Below, in pieces: positions 1 to 8,392 of a stretch of DNA of 30,890 nt (within the stretch, counting starts at the first letter, position 1; each line of letters starts with the position of its first letter). A program made the translations under genes and the position numbers. The stretch is from Candidatus Thorarchaeota archaeon. Lineage in GTDB: Archaea > Asgardarchaeota > Thorarchaeia > Thorarchaeales > Thorarchaeaceae. The DNA is taken from positions 1 to 30,890 of the forward strand of contig JAEOSL010000033.1 of assembly GCA_016840385.1 (NCBI GenBank), in the 5' to 3' direction. The notes beneath the pieces were generated by a model, which saw only the letters and a program-made list of their open reading frames with translations, was not told the origin of the DNA and did no database searches.

Positions 1-374
1 ATGCAGCCTGGGGAACTCCATGGAATTGGGACCCTCGCGAAACAACCACCCTCATCTTATGGATAGCATACGCATGTATTCTGGCATATCGTGCCTCTGT
101 AAGCGATAGAGAGGCAAGAGCCCAATTTGGTTCCATCTTTGGAATCGTAGCGTTCCCGATGGTAATATTGAGCTATCTATCAATTCGAATATGGAACACT
201 CTTCATCCAATCGTCATTGAAGCTTCAGGACTTCAGATGGAAGTTGAGCACATGATGACTTTGTTAGTTGCTATGATTGCCGTCACAATGATTGCACTGA
301 TTATGGTTGAACTAACGTACAAAGTTGATTCAGCTCAAGAGAAGTTGATGAGAATAAGAATGTCAAGGAGTTAG
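1..374 (+). CDS. ccmC: CcmC haem-handling protein, C-terminal part (5' end outside window)
   Basis: The reading frame is open from base 3 to the stop at 372-374, so the gene enters from the left. The visible protein starts with a tryptophan-rich WWD-type motif (WGTPWNWDPRET), followed by a hydrophobic helix, a second helix ending in the motif IWNTLHP, and a third helix near the C-terminus. The WWD motif and the conserved histidine of WNTLH are the haem-contacting elements of the CcmC family in system I cytochrome c maturation, where CcmC in the membrane loads haem onto CcmE. A 4-base gap separates it from the CcmD-like gene, and CcmE follows, which supports the call. CcsA or CcmF have similar WWD motifs, but WNTLHP near the end fits CcmC best. 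An internal ATG at 159 is not the true start, because homology extends upstream of it. Confidence 0.88.
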   Translation, partial: AAWGTPWNWDPRETTTLILWIAYACILAYRASVSDREARAQFGSIFGIVAFPMVILSYLSIRIWNTLHPIVIEASGLQMEVEHMMTLLVAMIAVTMIALIMVELTYKVDSAQEKLMRIRMSRS

Positions 375-378
375 TATA

Positions 379-519
379 ATGCAGCAGGTTGAACTATTCG
401 TCGTAGCCGTAATATTATGGGGCGGAATCTTCGCATTCCTATTGTACCTTCTAATGAGAATGGTCGGAATCGAGAAACAAATCAAGATTGTAGAATCGCA
501 AGTAGATGGAGAACAATAG
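379..519 (+). CDS. Small CcmD-like single-pass membrane protein (46 aa)
   Basis: This 46-residue frame starts at an ATG four bases after the ccmC stop and ends two bases before the ccmE start. It has one hydrophobic helix at about residues 6-26, preceded by a short polar N-terminus and followed by a charged, probably helical tail (IEKQIKIVESQVDGEQ). This is the architecture of CcmD, the tiny protein that in bacteria helps release holo-CcmE from the CcmABC complex. CcmD sequences are poorly conserved, so the call rests on size, topology and position between ccmC and ccmE. Confidence 0.7.
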   Translation: MQQVELFVVAVILWGGIFAFLLYLLMRMVGIEKQIKIVESQVDGEQ

Positions 520-521
520 AA

Positions 522-908
522 ATGAAGAAGAAGACTCGGATGGTAGTTGTTGCGGTCATCTTAGTAGCTACAATTAGTATTGTCACATTTGGAATGATGA
601 ATGTCTTTGTCGATCCCTATCTAAGTGTAGATGATGTGTATGAAAATCCCGAATCATACATGGGTCGAACAATACAGGTGAAAGGTGCACTTCAGGCAGG
701 ATCTCTGACAATTGGAGCAGAAAATGTGACTCTAGTGATAGAAGGGGATAATCACACAATAACGGTATTGCTCCTAGGTGAAGTTCCCGACATGATTGAT
801 GGTCAAGACATTGTTGCAATTGGCACATTGGATTCAGCTAATCTATTGAGAGCAACTCAGATTTTGACATCTTGTCCGAGTAAGTACGAAGCGCCTACAA
901 CAACTTAG
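522..908 (+). CDS. ccmE: CcmE haem chaperone, cysteine (CxxxY) variant
   Basis: The product is 128 aa. It has a lysine-rich N-terminus, one membrane anchor at about residues 7-27, and a soluble beta-rich (OB-fold) domain with family marks such as the G-R-T-I-Q-V-K-G strand and the VPDMIDGQDIVAIG segment. CcmE receives haem from CcmC outside the membrane and passes it to the lyase. Classical CcmE binds haem covalently through histidine in HxxxY. Here the site reads C118-P-S-K-Y122, the CxxxY form known from some archaea and sulfate reducers with a variant system I that lacks CcmH. The ATG at 522 is preferred over an upstream in-frame ATG at 417, because the latter would overlap the whole CcmD-like gene and add a non-homologous stretch. 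It is the last gene of its operon: a convergent gene ends 7 bases downstream. Confidence 0.87.
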   Translation: MKKKTRMVVVAVILVATISIVTFGMMNVFVDPYLSVDDVYENPESYMGRTIQVKGALQAGSLTIGAENVTLVIEGDNHTITVLLLGEVPDMIDGQDIVAIGTLDSANLLRATQILTSCPSKYEAPTTT

Positions 909-915
909 AAGGCAT

Positions 916-1542
916 TTACTTCCACTCATCACCAAAACGAGCTTTCTGAGCATCAGATCTTGGTTCATGTGACCAAGGGACAGGGTTATTCACAATTATA
1001 TTAGACAACTGTGTGACACGCTTACCTATCTCTGTAGCCATTGCAATCCCCTCAGTATCCGCACGAATATCACCTGGATTCAACGCGAATCCTACAGGCC
1101 AATGGACACCACCGGGCAAAATCATTTCTTTCACATAAATAAAAAATAGAATTGCTGAAAGGGACAAATCCACACCGGATCTTCGTCCCACGGCAAAACC
1201 ACTTGCCACCTTTCCTTCAAGATGAAGGAATCTACCAGTACGGTCCATTAGATTCTTCAAAGCAGTAGCAATGGTGCCATGATGGTTTGGTGAACCAAAT
1301 ATGATACCATCTGCTATTTTCATTCTTTCCGCAACTTGATTCAAATCATCTTTTTGAATACACTTTCCAATCTTATAGCATTCACTGCAATGTTCGCATT
1401 CATTGATATCAAGTTCAGCCAAATCAACAAATTCAACCAATGCTTCTTCATTTCTTGCGGATTTGAGAGCTGTCTCAATTAGCGTCGATGTGTTTCCGGG
1501 TGTTCTAGGACTGCCAGAAATTCCAAGAATTCGTGTTTTCAA
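916..1542 (-). CDS. Iron-sulfur flavoprotein / NADPH-dependent FMN reductase family
   Basis: The 208 aa product has the flavodoxin-like fold of the FMN reductase family, with an N-terminal phosphate-binding loop GSPRTPGNTST at residues 10-20. A compact cysteine motif follows, C49-x2-C52-x2-C55-x5-C61, which is the 4Fe-4S site of Isf-type iron-sulfur flavoproteins. The segment GSPNHHGTIATALKNLMDR is the usual dimer and flavin region. Such proteins pass electrons from ferredoxin to FMN, and roles in oxidative stress have been suggested for some. The TTG at 1542 is chosen because GAGGT lies seven bases upstream (1554-1550) and the homology begins there. A TTG at 1572 in the same frame has no such site. 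The physiological partner cannot be seen. Confidence 0.85.
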   Translation of the reverse strand: MKTRILGISGSPRTPGNTSTLIETALKSARNEEALVEFVDLAELDINECEHCSECYKIGKCIQKDDLNQVAERMKIADGIIFGSPNHHGTIATALKNLMDRTGRFLHLEGKVASGFAVGRRSGVDLSLSAILFFIYVKEMILPGGVHWPVGFALNPGDIRADTEGIAMATEIGKRVTQLSNIIVNNPVPWSHEPRSDAQKARFGDEWK

Positions 1543-1610
1543 ATAGATAACCTCAGGTTCAATCGAATTCAATTCGATAGAGTGCTTCGCTATTGGTTTT
1601 TTAACCCCTA

Positions 1611-1620
1611 TTATATACTA
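1611..1620 (-). promoter_or_regulatory. TATA box for the iron-sulfur flavoprotein gene
   Basis: On the minus strand the sequence reads TAGTATATAA. A transcript starting about 25 bases downstream would begin near 1588, leaving a leader of about 45 bases before the TTG at 1542. The call is by position and composition only. Confidence 0.45.
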
Positions 1621-1813
1621 TTGATTACGAAAAGATACTTTGGCTACTTGAATATGCCTAAAAAGTTACATTTTGTAAACCTATTCTGTTTAAATTCATT
1701 CATTTCAAATCAAAACATGAGTGTCTTCCATTTTGACACGCAGCTAACGTTGACTGACTTGGCGATGCCATTATTAGAGAGTCAGCTTAGTCCAATTACA
1801 GTAGGGAGTCGAA

Positions 1814-4414
1814 TTGACCAAGCAAACACCAATGCAAAGGCAGTATCTTCAGCTGAAGAAACAATACCCTGATTGCATTCTGTTATTCAGACTTGGTGAT
1901 TTCTATGAAATGTTCAATGAGGATGCAAAAGTAGCTAGCAAGGCCTTAGATATTGTACTCACTGCCAGAGGAGAAGGCGTTAATAGATGGCCTCTTTGTG
2001 GAGTACCATATCATGCTGTAGAGGGATACGTTGCCAAGCTCCTTCAACAAGGTTTCACGGTAGCGATTGCTGACCAAGTAGAAGATGCATCTCAAGCGAA
2101 GGGACTAGTCAAGCGAGATGTTGTTCGAGTTGTAACACCAGGTACGATACTTGAGAGTTCGATGCTGGAGGACGCTCAGAACAATTACTTAGTGGCACTC
2201 ATCGAAGACGGGGACCAAGTGGGAATTGCTGCTGTTGATGTATCCACTGGAGAGTTTATTGTTACCCAGATTGAAGGTACACTTACTTCTGAAATTGTTC
2301 TTAATGAGATTGGAAGACTCTCCCCATCAGAGCTCCTCCTCTCAGACGAGACCTCAGAATCAAAAGCAAGAGGAATACTGGAAGAAACTGGAATTCATAT
2401 CACCCAAAGGAACAGCCTCGATTTCTCAACGCGGAATGCAGAGACCCTCATCAAAGAACAATTCAAAGTCGCAACCCTTGACGGTTATGGTATCTCAGAC
2501 AAGCCAGCCGGTCTTGGTGCAGCAGGTGCAGTTCTTGCATATCTCAGGGACGTGCACAAAACAGGCAGCGTGACACTTTCGGGATTGAGAACCTATTCAG
2601 TCGAATCACATATGATCATCGACAGTCAAACTCAGAAGAATCTCGAACTGATCAAGAATGCTCGTGATGGAAGTTCGCGAGGTACACTGTTTAGTATCCT
2701 CTCCAAGACAGTTACTCCAATGGGAAAACGAAAACTCAAGCAATGGATACTCCAACCACTCAGAGATGTGAAGATGATTAATAATCGTCTTGATGCCGTG
2801 GAAGAGTTAGCAAGAAACGCAATTGTAAGAAAGGATATCTCAAACAGCTTTAGAGACCTCGGAGACCTTGAAAGGATCACGAGTAGAATTGTATTTGGTT
2901 CAGCAGGAGCAAGAGACCTACTTGCTCTTAGAATCTCTATTGGAAAGCTTCCAGCTGTTAAAGAGACCTTGAAATCATGTAAGAGTGAAATCATATCGAA
3001 TTCTGTAAAGTCAATCGATCCTCTAACGGTGCTTCATGAGATCCTAGAAACTGCAATTGTAGATGAACCACCAGTTTCCGTGCGTGAAGGTGGAATGATT
3101 AGGCAAGGGTTCAACAAGGACCTTGATTCTTTGAAGGGATCAATTTCTTCAGACAAGAAATGGATAGCCTCTCTTCAAGCAAGTGAGAGAAGACGAACAG
3201 GCATCAAGTCACTGAAAGTAGGTTTCAACAAAGTACATGGATACTACATCGAGGTCACTAAGAGCAACACGGGTCTTGTTCCTGAAGAGTACATGAGAAA
3301 ACAAACCCTTGCTAATGCGGAGCGATACATTACTCCAGAACTCAAAGAGAAAGAATCTACGGTACTTGCGGGTGAAGAGAGAATCAACAAGCTGGAATAT
3401 GAAATCTACGAAACTCTGAGACAACAAGTCAGTGGCTCAGCAGGAATTCTCCGCAAGAACGCCAATGCAGTAGCTATCGTAGATGTACTAGTGTCACTCT
3501 CAGATGTAGCAGTTACTCGAAGGTATACACGACCAACAATCACTGAAGACACTAGAATCAAAATCGTTGATGGAAGACATGCTTCTCTGGAGGTCATGCT
3601 CGGACCCAACGAATTCGTACCCAACAGCATTGAGATTGGAGATGGAGGTTCTACACTCATCATTATCACCGGTCCAAATATGGCAGGAAAGTCTACGTGG
3701 ATGCGGCAGTGTGCCATTATAGTCCTCCTAGCTCAGATGGGCTCGTTTGTACCTGCCAAGAGCGCAGAGATAGGTCTCGTCGACAGAATATTCACACGAG
3801 TTGGAGCATTCGATGATCTCACAGCCAGACAAAGCACATTCATGGTCGAAATGATTGAAACAGCGAATATTCTCAACAATGCAACTGACCGTAGTCTTGT
3901 CATCCTAGACGAGATAGGAAGAGGAACATCGACCTTTGATGGGATGGCACTTGCATGGGCAGTTGCAGAACGGATTGTTCAGAAGAAAACTCGCTCCCTC
4001 TTTGCGACTCATTTCCACCAACTCACAGACATGGCGTCACAATATCATGGAGTCAAGAATGTTCACACGCTTGCTAAGGAATCAGGAGATACAATCGTCT
4101 TCCTTCACAAGGTCGTCGACGGAGGAACAGACAAGAGCTACGGTATTCATGTTGCAGCTCTTGCAGGGGTTCCTGACGAGGTAGTGAAACGAGCCAACCA
4201 GATTCTCCAAAGGATTGAGAAAGAAAACAAGGTCACAGTGGGCGATGCAACACCAGACTTCGAATCAACAGAACAGGCAAGTCTTGAGTCGCTTGTTGTA
4301 GAAGACCCACTCGTCGAACGTCTAAGACATATGGACCTCGATAGAACAACTCCTGTGGATGCTTTAGTCAAATTGAAAGAAATGCAAGAAGAAGCAAAGA
4401 AAAGAAAGGAATAA
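1814..4414 (+). CDS. mutS: DNA mismatch repair protein MutS
   Basis: This is a full-length MutS1 of 866 aa. The N-terminal mismatch-recognition domain carries the F30-Y-E32 motif (FxE), whose phenylalanine stacks on the mispaired base. Connector, lever and clamp regions follow. The ATPase domain has Walker A GPNMAGKST at about residues 620-628 and Walker B with D699-E700 followed by IGRGTSTFDG. A family-typical dimerisation segment and a charged tail close the protein. The start is TTG at 1814 with GGGAG five bases before it; an ATG at 1832 is an alternative and also precedes the homology. No mutL is visible next to it, only a tiny downstream gene. MutS1 in archaea is commonly thought to come from bacteria by transfer. 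Confidence 0.97.
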   Translation: MTKQTPMQRQYLQLKKQYPDCILLFRLGDFYEMFNEDAKVASKALDIVLTARGEGVNRWPLCGVPYHAVEGYVAKLLQQGFTVAIADQVEDASQAKGLVKRDVVRVVTPGTILESSMLEDAQNNYLVALIEDGDQVGIAAVDVSTGEFIVTQIEGTLTSEIVLNEIGRLSPSELLLSDETSESKARGILEETGIHITQRNSLDFSTRNAETLIKEQFKVATLDGYGISDKPAGLGAAGAVLAYLRDVHKTGSVTLSGLRTYSVESHMIIDSQTQKNLELIKNARDGSSRGTLFSILSKTVTPMGKRKLKQWILQPLRDVKMINNRLDAVEELARNAIVRKDISNSFRDLGDLERITSRIVFGSAGARDLLALRISIGKLPAVKETLKSCKSEIISNSVKSIDPLTVLHEILETAIVDEPPVSVREGGMIRQGFNKDLDSLKGSISSDKKWIASLQASERRRTGIKSLKVGFNKVHGYYIEVTKSNTGLVPEEYMRKQTLANAERYITPELKEKESTVLAGEERINKLEYEIYETLRQQVSGSAGILRKNANAVAIVDVLVSLSDVAVTRRYTRPTITEDTRIKIVDGRHASLEVMLGPNEFVPNSIEIGDGGSTLIIITGPNMAGKSTWMRQCAIIVLLAQMGSFVPAKSAEIGLVDRIFTRVGAFDDLTARQSTFMVEMIETANILNNATDRSLVILDEIGRGTSTFDGMALAWAVAERIVQKKTRSLFATHFHQLTDMASQYHGVKNVHTLAKESGDTIVFLHKVVDGGTDKSYGIHVAALAGVPDEVVKRANQILQRIEKENKVTVGDATPDFESTEQASLESLVVEDPLVERLRHMDLDRTTPVDALVKLKEMQEEAKKRKE

Positions 4415-4452
4415 GGTTCATTTACTTTCAAGAGGCGCCAAACCGCTGCTAG

Positions 4453-4584
4453 ATGAAGAGAGCGCGCGATCTACTACGTTGTCGAAGCTGTGATAGGATG
4501 TACAAGAAAGAAGAACTGGATATCTCAAATACAGCAGTTCCAAGGGGCCCAGACTGTGGAAAGAAACTAATACCATCAGACTAG
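4453..4584 (+). CDS. Tiny putative zinc-ribbon protein (43 aa), one cysteine missing
   Basis: A short open frame begins at an ATG 38 bases after the mutS stop. Its first half has a CxxC knuckle (C10-R-S-C13) and its second half has GPDCGKKL, where a zinc ribbon would read CPDCGKKL. The first cysteine of the second pair is glycine (GGC for TGC), a one-base change. The layout, two knuckles about 20 residues apart, is that of minimal archaeal zinc ribbons. It may be a decayed or altered copy, or a chance frame. It is likely to be co-transcribed with mutS if real. Confidence 0.4.
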   Translation: MKRARDLLRCRSCDRMYKKEELDISNTAVPRGPDCGKKLIPSD

Positions 4585-4600
4585 GTTCTACTTCATTCTC

Positions 4601-6004
4601 TCATTCATCAAGTTGAATACCGTTGTTTGCTTTCAATTCAGCCTCTAATTCTAACACGTCTACCCGTGGTTCAATGCTCTTTGTAACAAGTATGACGAGA
4701 ATTACAATATTGAGTGTAATAGCACCAACGATCAATGGCACACCTTCATAGAGAGAGTAGATAATCCCAGAGAAGATAGGACTAACTGTCCCAACAGTGA
4801 GCACTAGTAGCGTGGACAATCCTAGCATTTTACCTAAGTCAGCCTTTGGAAGTGACTTCTGTATGTACGTACTCAGAGTTGTTTGCCAAAGATTATCGTT
4901 TGTTGTCTTAATGGCAGTAGCAATGAATGCGAGTGAAAGAACAACACCAAGGCCAGGATAAACTGTATCTAGGAAAACGACCCATTCCTGCGGTGCGATG
5001 TAAGGGATATACTGGGCAACAATCAACAGAGTAAGAGCAATCGGCATAACTGAGTACACCGCAATAGTAATCCTCTTTCCTCCACGTTGATCAAACCGTC
5101 GACCAAGTAGGAGAGTAAGTGGGACTGACACTGCTAATGTTATTAAAATCATCAAGAAAATCTGACCAATATCGAAGGATAGGGTTTCGTTGATGTAGAA
5201 GAGATTAGAGAATCCATAGAAACTGTCACTCAAAGCATCAATCATCATTACTCCAACTAGTATGGGGAATACACGCACAAGGAGTTTCAAACCGCGATAA
5301 CTTTCCGAAATGAAATCTCTCAAGATTGAGGTGTTTCGATCTCTCTCTGGAATTGGAGTTGATTCTAACCAGAAGATCCGAATCACAACTGTAACACCAA
5401 ATAATATTGCTCCAACGAAGAACACTATCCTCATGATCTCCACAAAGGCAAATCCAACGTTGAACATGATAGCCATAGCAAAGAGTGGACCAAGTGCAAA
5501 TAATGTTCCCATGGTGAACAGACTGACTGCCACACCTCCGTATTTACGGTCAATCACCTGCATTATGTAAGCAGTCCCGCCTTGTCCAGTGAAATTAGAT
5601 GCAGCTAGTGTCACAAGACCAAGAGCAACAACCACGAAGTTTCCAGCAATTGATAGAATAAAGAATCCAATGCCATTAATTGCCATTGTGATGATTGCCA
5701 AGTTCCTTCGGTCGTAGTTATCTGCCAAGTAACTTGCTACAGCAGTTCCTATCAAATTTACAACAGTCATAGCTGAGAACAGAAGTCCCAATGATATGTA
5801 GTCAATTCCGATGTCTCGAAAATAAAGTGTAAGAACTCGCCAAACAACACCCACACTCCCAACAATCCAGTTTGTAATTACAAAAATCTTGAAGTTCTTA
5901 TTCGCCATCAAATGACGGACAGATGTGGCCCAGGAATCCGCTCCTTCATTTCCTTGCGATTCAGTATTTTCGACCGTGGGAATGTCTAAATTATCATCAC
6001 TCAA
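4601..6004 (-). CDS. Major facilitator superfamily transporter (12-helix)
   Basis: The product is 467 aa with a polar N-terminal tail of about 35 residues and roughly twelve hydrophobic helices in two halves. The loop between helices 2 and 3 holds the MFS signature ADNYDRRN, a version of motif A (GxLaDrxGrr). A longer cytoplasmic loop with several charged residues lies between helices 6 and 7, as usual. The substrate cannot be told from the sequence. The frame opens at a TTG (6004) with no good ribosome site; a start at the internal Met of MANKNFK (residue 33) is possible. It is a single gene, divergent from the small gene at 6213. Confidence 0.88.
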   Translation of the reverse strand: MSDDNLDIPTVENTESQGNEGADSWATSVRHLMANKNFKIFVITNWIVGSVGVVWRVLTLYFRDIGIDYISLGLLFSAMTVVNLIGTAVASYLADNYDRRNLAIITMAINGIGFFILSIAGNFVVVALGLVTLAASNFTGQGGTAYIMQVIDRKYGGVAVSLFTMGTLFALGPLFAMAIMFNVGFAFVEIMRIVFFVGAILFGVTVVIRIFWLESTPIPERDRNTSILRDFISESYRGLKLLVRVFPILVGVMMIDALSDSFYGFSNLFYINETLSFDIGQIFLMILITLAVSVPLTLLLGRRFDQRGGKRITIAVYSVMPIALTLLIVAQYIPYIAPQEWVVFLDTVYPGLGVVLSLAFIATAIKTTNDNLWQTTLSTYIQKSLPKADLGKMLGLSTLLVLTVGTVSPIFSGIIYSLYEGVPLIVGAITLNIVILVILVTKSIEPRVDVLELEAELKANNGIQLDE

Positions 6005-6129
6005 ATGGAATCAACGAACTTAGGCCGCTCAGTCCGGAATAATAAGTTCCTGATATGAGCAAGTATATGGAGGAAGTGATTCAGAGCAGTATCAGTTTCT
6101 ACAATTGAATCTAGATGCTTCTTCGCGAG

Positions 6130-6140
6130 AAAATATAAAC
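6130..6140 (+). promoter_or_regulatory. TATA box for the ABM-like gene at 6213
   Basis: The sequence AAAATATAAAC lies about 75 bases before the ATG. A start of transcription about 25 bases further on would give a leader of roughly 50 bases. It is the best TATA-like element in the 208-base divergent gap between the transporter and the small gene. Confidence 0.4.
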
Positions 6141-6212
6141 TTTAGATGAAATTTGAGAAATCGTATCGGTCAAAGGAGATTCTTTTATGGAACGACCTAG
6201 ACTACGTCAATT

Positions 6213-6530
6213 ATGATTTGTAGAATTTGGAATGGATGGACGACCCCCAACAATGCTAACATCTATGAAACTATGTTGAAAGAGGAGATCTTCGAGAGCA
6301 TTGAAGAACGAAACATCTCTGGTTATGAAAAAATACAACTGTTTCGTCATGATGGAGAAACCGAGGTGCAGTTCATTACTATCATGTACTTCAAGACACT
6401 GGATGGGATAAGACAATTTGCTGGCGAAGACTATACACTTGCAGTAGTTCCTCAAAAAGCAAGAGATGTCCTTTCACGATTTGATGAACGCGTAAGAATC
6501 TTTGAAGTCAAAGCAGATGTGGGTTACTAG
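6213..6530 (+). CDS. ABM-like small dimeric alpha/beta-barrel protein
   Basis: This 105 aa protein begins MICRIWNGWTTPNNANIYE and contains EVQFITIMYFKTLDGIRQFAGEDY and VPQKARDVLSRFDERV. These are recognisable marks of a small family within the antibiotic biosynthesis monooxygenase (ABM) fold, a ferredoxin-like fold that pairs into a beta barrel. Most members of this branch have no known substrate. It stands alone between a divergent transporter and a convergent membrane protein gene. A second, different protein of the same general fold is encoded at 20384. Confidence 0.72.
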   Translation: MICRIWNGWTTPNNANIYETMLKEEIFESIEERNISGYEKIQLFRHDGETEVQFITIMYFKTLDGIRQFAGEDYTLAVVPQKARDVLSRFDERVRIFEVKADVGY

Positions 6531-6577
6531 ATTCGAGTCGAACTAACAGGAATCAAGAACCCATTTCTGCTAAGATG

Positions 6578-7528
6578 CTATTTCAACGTGATACTTATCT
6601 CATTCATCAAAGGTCTTACACCTTTAATGAGTAGCATTAGAACTACGAGTATCAGAGCAGCACCTGCGATTCCAGTACCAAGTGTAAGACTCCACTGGAA
6701 TAACTCTTCATTGACATTAACACCTAATCTTGCAAGAACGAATGAAGCGAGTCCGAAGAAACTTCCACACATTGAGAAGAATGCAGGAACTCTTCGTGAC
6801 ACACTGATATTCAGAGCACCCAGGTTCAAATCGATTGGTTTCTTTCGAATGTCTACTTGGGTTGTTTCAATTCCAAGATTCTGGATTTGACCATCTGCAG
6901 AAACAATTTGGAATTCCACATTCAAATCGAATTTACCTTCATTCATAGGTAGAACCTTGAAGTCGGCTCTTGTTTCGTTATCAAGGTCAGACACTTTGAT
7001 ATCCCGATAGGCTGGTGATATGTTGCACCCACTACAGACTGGAATTACACGAACATGTCCTGTGGTGGGAAGATGATACGAATCATCAGATACATGAACT
7101 GATGCACCATCTGGAGCTTTCACCTTGAATTCAGGTTTATGCAAGGACACTGTGAGATCAAATTCTTCCTCCAAGCACATTCGTTCCCAGTATATTAGAG
7201 AAGCTTTCCGCTCTATTGTTGGAGCAGCACCCATTCCTCCGGTTGGAAAATCGGAGGGTCCAGCAGAAGTAAATTCTTCATCTTCTGAATGTCGATAATC
7301 AGCGGCAGGAGCTGGCATGGATTCTGACATTATTTCTTCACTCGAAAACTCGCTTTCCGAGGATTTCATCATTGATCTTCGTTTACTCTCTATCTTAAGT
7401 GGTTCTGGTGATGGCATTGATGCTTGCTTACCTGCTCCAGAATACGTAGGTTTCTTCATTTGTGTTAGTGAATAAAGGAACACTAAAACTGACACAGACA
7501 AAACAATTAGTGCAATTTCTTCAAGCAT
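6578..7528 (-). CDS. Membrane protein with a large beta-rich domain, unknown function
   Basis: The product is about 316 aa. It begins with one hydrophobic helix (residues about 4-22), then a low-complexity serine/glutamate/proline-rich stretch of about 70 residues. A beta-rich domain of about 140 residues follows, with a C-S-G-C pair in its middle, and two hydrophobic helices lie near the C-terminus. The ATG at 7528 is chosen over an in-frame GTG at 7537, because the ribosome-binding sequence AGGTG (7539-7535) itself contains that GTG and sits six bases before the ATG. No family is recognised. The layout suggests a domain on one side of the membrane tethered at both ends. Confidence 0.7.
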   Translation of the reverse strand: MLEEIALIVLSVSVLVFLYSLTQMKKPTYSGAGKQASMPSPEPLKIESKRRSMMKSSESEFSSEEIMSESMPAPAADYRHSEDEEFTSAGPSDFPTGGMGAAPTIERKASLIYWERMCLEEEFDLTVSLHKPEFKVKAPDGASVHVSDDSYHLPTTGHVRVIPVCSGCNISPAYRDIKVSDLDNETRADFKVLPMNEGKFDLNVEFQIVSADGQIQNLGIETTQVDIRKKPIDLNLGALNISVSRRVPAFFSMCGSFFGLASFVLARLGVNVNEELFQWSLTLGTGIAGAALILVVLMLLIKGVRPLMNEISITLK

Positions 7529-7658
7529 GGCGGACACCTATGTTTTAGTGACTGAACCAAGTTAAATGCCTTTCTTGAAAATGTAAGTCAGTGTATGAAT
7601 TCATTCAATTTCACAAGTACGGGTTCTTCCGTAAACTACGCTCACAAGAACGCGCTAG

Positions 7659-7666
7659 CTTATATT
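7659..7666 (+). promoter_or_regulatory. TATA box for the gene at 7703
   Basis: The sequence CTTATATT sits about 40 bases before the ATG. A transcript beginning near 7688 would have a leader of about 15 bases containing GGGAG at 7690-7694. Confidence 0.5.
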
Positions 7667-7702
7667 GCACGGGATTACCGATATCCATAGGGAGTATTCA
7701 AA

Positions 7703-8335
7703 ATGAGCGAAGTACAACACAAAGAGTGCCATAGAGTTGTTGCTCAATATCACTTTCACGATGCACGTTGGTTTGCCACGATTGGGTTTGCACCCTTTAT
7801 CATAGCATTTGTTGGAATGATAACAACCAGTATCAGCTATTTCGGATGGAGTTTTGATATAGGAAGTTTGTTTGGTTTTGGACCATTTATCCTATCAGAG
7901 GGAATGCTAATGTTTCCTGTGTACTTCATCATTAGTATGCTATTCTTTGCAGGAGGTATCGAATGGTATGTGCTGTGTAGGCATTGCCCATGTTACGAAC
8001 ATTCAGGAAAACCTCATGGAAATGAGGGTCGCTTTTATTGTCTAGCAAACTGGGGAAGTCCAAAACTATTCAAGTACAAACCAGGTCACATCAGTCGTGC
8101 CGGTCAAGCAACATTTCTTGGATTTACCGGATTCTTCTTATTATTCCCAATTCTGTATTTCTTGGACAGATGGGAGTTTGTCCTCTTCCAATTGGTTTTT
8201 GCAATTTCATTCTTAGTTACTCTTAGACACTTTTGCTGTTCACAGTGTCCTAATTTCGGTTGTATCTTGAATTGTGTCGATGAAGAGAATAAGCAGAAGT
8301 TCCTCGAAGATCTACGGAACGAGAGGATATACTGA
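7703..8335 (+). CDS. Cysteine-rich multi-pass membrane protein, unknown function
   Basis: The 210 aa protein has about four to five hydrophobic helices. Two cysteine-rich loops stand out: CRHCPCYEHSGKPHG, followed by a FYCLANWGSPKLFKYKPG segment, and a second loop CCSQCPNFGCILNCV near the C-terminus. The pattern of paired cysteines and the phrase PKLFKYKPG recall a conserved but uncharacterised family of archaeal and bacterial membrane proteins. Metal or iron-sulfur binding is a reasonable guess from the cysteines, not something shown. It stands alone, with its own TATA box, convergent with the gene ending at 8393. Confidence 0.75.
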   Translation: MSEVQHKECHRVVAQYHFHDARWFATIGFAPFIIAFVGMITTSISYFGWSFDIGSLFGFGPFILSEGMLMFPVYFIISMLFFAGGIEWYVLCRHCPCYEHSGKPHGNEGRFYCLANWGSPKLFKYKPGHISRAGQATFLGFTGFFLLFPILYFLDRWEFVLFQLVFAISFLVTLRHFCCSQCPNFGCILNCVDEENKQKFLEDLRNERIY

Positions 8336-8392
8336 GCACATCCAACATTTCCCGAACATGACTCAAGGAGTTAATCTGCTTTATCATTCACT

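Noticed and set aside
417..521. Upstream ATG extension of ccmE
   Set aside because: It overlaps nearly the whole CcmD-like gene in another frame and puts a non-hydrophobic stretch before the membrane anchor; the ATG at 522 fits the family.
1582..1872. Plus-strand open frame of 96 codons across the mutS start
   Set aside because: It runs through the flavoprotein promoter into the mutS start, with no protein-like pattern.
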